A stretch of DNA of 7,241 nt from contig JAJZDO010000401.1 of assembly GCA_021805955.1 (NCBI GenBank), positions 1 to 7,241 on the forward strand. Direction: 5' to 3'. The stretch's first letter is position 1. Every line of letters begins with the position of its first letter. Origin of the DNA: Acidobacteriota bacterium (GTDB lineage: Bacteria; Acidobacteriota; Terriglobia; Terriglobales; Acidobacteriaceae). This document shows positions 5,494 through 7,241 of the stretch, piece by piece. The notes below the pieces were generated by a model that saw only the letters and a program-made list of their open reading frames with translations, made no database searches and was not told the DNA's origin. The translations under genes and the position numbers were made by a program.

Positions 5494-5507
5494 CTGCGCG
5501 CTTTTTC

Positions 5508-7238
5508 TTAGCTGCTGGTAAGCGCAATGCCTTCCGACGACCGTTCCGCGCCTTCATTGCCGATCGGACGATAGAACAGTTGATTGTTGTCCAGGTAGAC
5601 CTCAAGGAATGCAGGCCGCTCCTGAATATTGCCGGCAATCAACGCCTCCGACAAAGGATCTTCCACGTACTTCTGCAACGCCCTCCGCAGCGGTCGCGCC
5701 CCGTAGGTGCGATCTGTCAGGGTTTTTTCCAGGATCCACTTCTTCGCATCTTCCATCACAGAAATAGTAATGGCCTTCTGCGCCAGGTTGGCGTTCAACT
5801 GCTGTACCAGCAACTCCATGATCTGGATCAGGTCCGAATCCGTCAGCGCCTGGAAGATGATGACCTCGTCCAGCCGGTTCAGGAATTCTGGATTGAACGT
5901 GCGCTTCACCTCGTTCCGCACCAGGTCTTCGACCTTCTCGGCCACCGTGTCTTCCTGGTTTGACTGGAAGCCCAGCCCCTGCCGCTTCTGCAGGTGCCGC
6001 GCGCCGATGTTGGAAGTCATGATCAGAATCGTGTTCTTGAAGTCGACCGTATTGCCCAGACCGTCGGTCAATTGTCCATCTTCAAACACCTGCAGCAGGA
6101 TATTGAAGATGTCCGGGTGCGCCTTCTCAATCTCATCCAGCAACACTACGGAGTAAGGCGAGCGCTTCACGCGTTCCGTAAGCTGTCCGCCTTCCTCGTA
6201 GCCCACGTAACCCGGAGGCGATCCGATCAGCTTCGAGACCGAATGCTTCTCCATGTACTCCGACATGTCGAAACGGATGAGAGCCTTGTCGCTGCCGAAC
6301 AGGAAATTCGCCAGCGAGCGCGCCACTTCCGTCTTGCCCACGCCCGTCGGTCCCAGGAACAGGAACGAGCCAATGGGCCGGTTCGGAGATTTCAAGCCCG
6401 CGCGGGAGCGACGAATCGCCCGCGCCAGCGCCGAGATGGACTTCTCCTGCGAGATGATCCGCTTGTGGAGTTCTTCTTCCACCCGCAGCAGCTTCTGCGT
6501 CTCCTCCTCTTTGATGGAAGTGACCGGCACGCCCGTCCAGCGACTCACCACATCTTCAATGTCTTCCCGCGTCACCACGCCCGCGGTCGAATCGTCCAGA
6601 TGATATTTGTCGCGCAGTGCGCGCAGGTTCTCGCGTTCCTTCCGCTCTTCATCGGAATAGAACCGCGCCTTTTCAAATTCATGATTCGCAATCGCGTTTT
6701 CCATGCGATGCACAATGAACTTGATCCGCTTTTGAATCTCTGTAATTTCCTCCGGCAGGGAAGTCTGGCGCAGCTTCACCCGTGCTCCCGCCTCGTCGAT
6801 CAAATCAATCGCCTTGTCCGGCAGAAAGCGATCCGGAATATAGCGGCTGGAGTGATACACCGCAAACTGGATCGAATCGTCGGTATAGCTGACGGCGTGA
6901 AACTTCTCATAACGATCCTTGATCCCCATGATGATCTTCACCGCGTCTTCTTCGTTCGGCGGCGGCACTTTTACCGCCTGAAAACGCCGTTCCAGCGAGC
7001 GATCTTTTTCAATCGACTTGCGATATTCCGCAGGCGTAGTGGCGCCTATGCACTGGATTTCTCCACGCGACAGGGCCGGCTTCAAAATGTTGGCCGCGTC
7101 CAGCGAGCCTTCCGCCGAACCCGCGCCCACCAGCGTATGCAGTTCGTCGATAAAGATGATGGAGTTTTGATTCTCCATCAGCTCTTTCATAATGGTCTTC
7201 AGCCGCTCTTCAAACTGGCGCGTGATTTTTTTCGCGCG
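5508..7238 (-). CDS. clpC: ClpC/ClpB-family AAA+ unfoldase (ClpC), 5' truncated and frame-broken at the window edge
   Basis: Hsp100 unfoldase that feeds substrates to ClpP. Counting from the internal Met at 7190: the first ATPase domain retains Walker B IIFIDE (11-16) and the Arg pair in [10 protein letters not shown] middle coiled-coil (about 145-200) follows. The second ATPase domain shows Walker A GPTGVGKT (280-287), pore loop GYVG (327-330), Walker B VVLLDE (348-353), arginine finger FLNRLDE (436-442) and sensor-2 GARPLRR (497-503). The tripeptide LGF (406-408) sits where ClpC/ClpA carry the ClpP-binding loop, favouring ClpC over ClpB. The N domain and the first Walker A lie beyond the window. 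The frame continues past 7190 as QFEERLKTI and then meets TAG at 7239-7241, so 7190 is not a true start. The shared terminator follows the TAA. Confidence 0.9.
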   Translation of the reverse strand, partial: RAKKITRQFEERLKTIMKELMENQNSIIFIDELHTLVGAGSAEGSLDAANILKPALSRGEIQCIGATTPAEYRKSIEKDRSLERRFQAVKVPPPNEEDAVKIIMGIKDRYEKFHAVSYTDDSIQFAVYHSSRYIPDRFLPDKAIDLIDEAGARVKLRQTSLPEEITEIQKRIKFIVHRMENAIANHEFEKARFYSDEERKERENLRALRDKYHLDDSTAGVVTREDIEDVVSRWTGVPVTSIKEEETQKLLRVEEELHKRIISQEKSISALARAIRRSRAGLKSPNRPIGSFLFLGPTGVGKTEVARSLANFLFGSDKALIRFDMSEYMEKHSVSKLIGSPPGYVGYEEGGQLTERVKRSPYSVVLLDEIEKAHPDIFNILLQVFEDGQLTDGLGNTVDFKNTILIMTSNIGARHLQKRQGLGFQSNQEDTVAEKVEDLVRNEVKRTFNPEFLNRLDEVIIFQALTDSDLIQIMELLVQQLNANLAQKAITISVMEDAKKWILEKTLTDRTYGARPLRRALQKYVEDPLSEALIAGNIQERPAFLEVYLDNNQLFYRPIGNEGAERSSEGIALTSS

Positions 7239-7241
7239 CTA

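Noticed and set aside
5508..7190. A natural short ClpC starting at ATG 7190
   Set aside because: It would begin between Walker A and Walker B of the first ATPase domain, and recognisable ClpC sequence continues upstream of it; a frame break at the edge is the better explanation.
1..7241. CRISPR arrays, tRNA or rRNA genes, or a phage/defence island
   Set aside because: No regularly spaced direct repeats, no tRNA cloverleaf or rRNA-like stretch, and no integrase, nuclease or toxin-antitoxin genes are visible.

Overview
The window looks like chromosomal DNA of a GC-rich Gram-negative bacterium, most likely an acidobacterium (class Terriglobia). This rests on three things recognised in the translations: a carboxypeptidase-regulatory-like secreted protein with a C-terminal domain I associate with Acidobacteriota, a ClpC of the acidobacterial type, and a lipid A acyltransferase, which implies an LPS outer membrane. 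The placement is inference; there is no rRNA or other decisive marker.

Left part (1-2440, + strand): the 3' end of a Tad/type IVc pilus locus. A 5'-truncated tadB is followed 5 nt later by tadC. Then come two previously unlisted 31-residue membrane micropeptides that are clear paralogues of each other, each behind the same 13-nt ribosome-binding segment, and then a DUF192 gene starting 2 nt after the second micropeptide. All five genes read in one direction with short gaps and look like one transcription unit.

Middle (2439-4760): a convergent junction carries a 109-bp element bounded by perfect 14-bp inverted repeats, with an internal hairpin (MITE-like or a large structured RNA end). Its left end supplies the last two bases of the DUF192 stop codon. 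Two minus-strand genes follow: the secreted carboxypeptidase-regulatory-like protein (TTG start, possibly frameshifted at its N terminus) and, upstream of it, an LpxL/LpxM-type acyltransferase.

Right part (4761-7241): a 302-bp divergent intergenic region with small repeats precedes a 94-residue YtxH-family membrane protein on the + strand. This converges on clpC (minus strand), and the two share a strong bidirectional intrinsic terminator with an 18-bp stem and a UACG loop. The clpC frame hits an in-frame TAG exactly at the window edge, just before the expected pore-loop region of the first ATPase domain. The sequence suggests a one-base deletion or an assembly-edge error there rather than a natural start.

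Most of the window is ordinary housekeeping and envelope biology. The items most worth a second look are the tandem micropeptides inside the Tad operon, the inverted-repeat element, and the clpC frame break.
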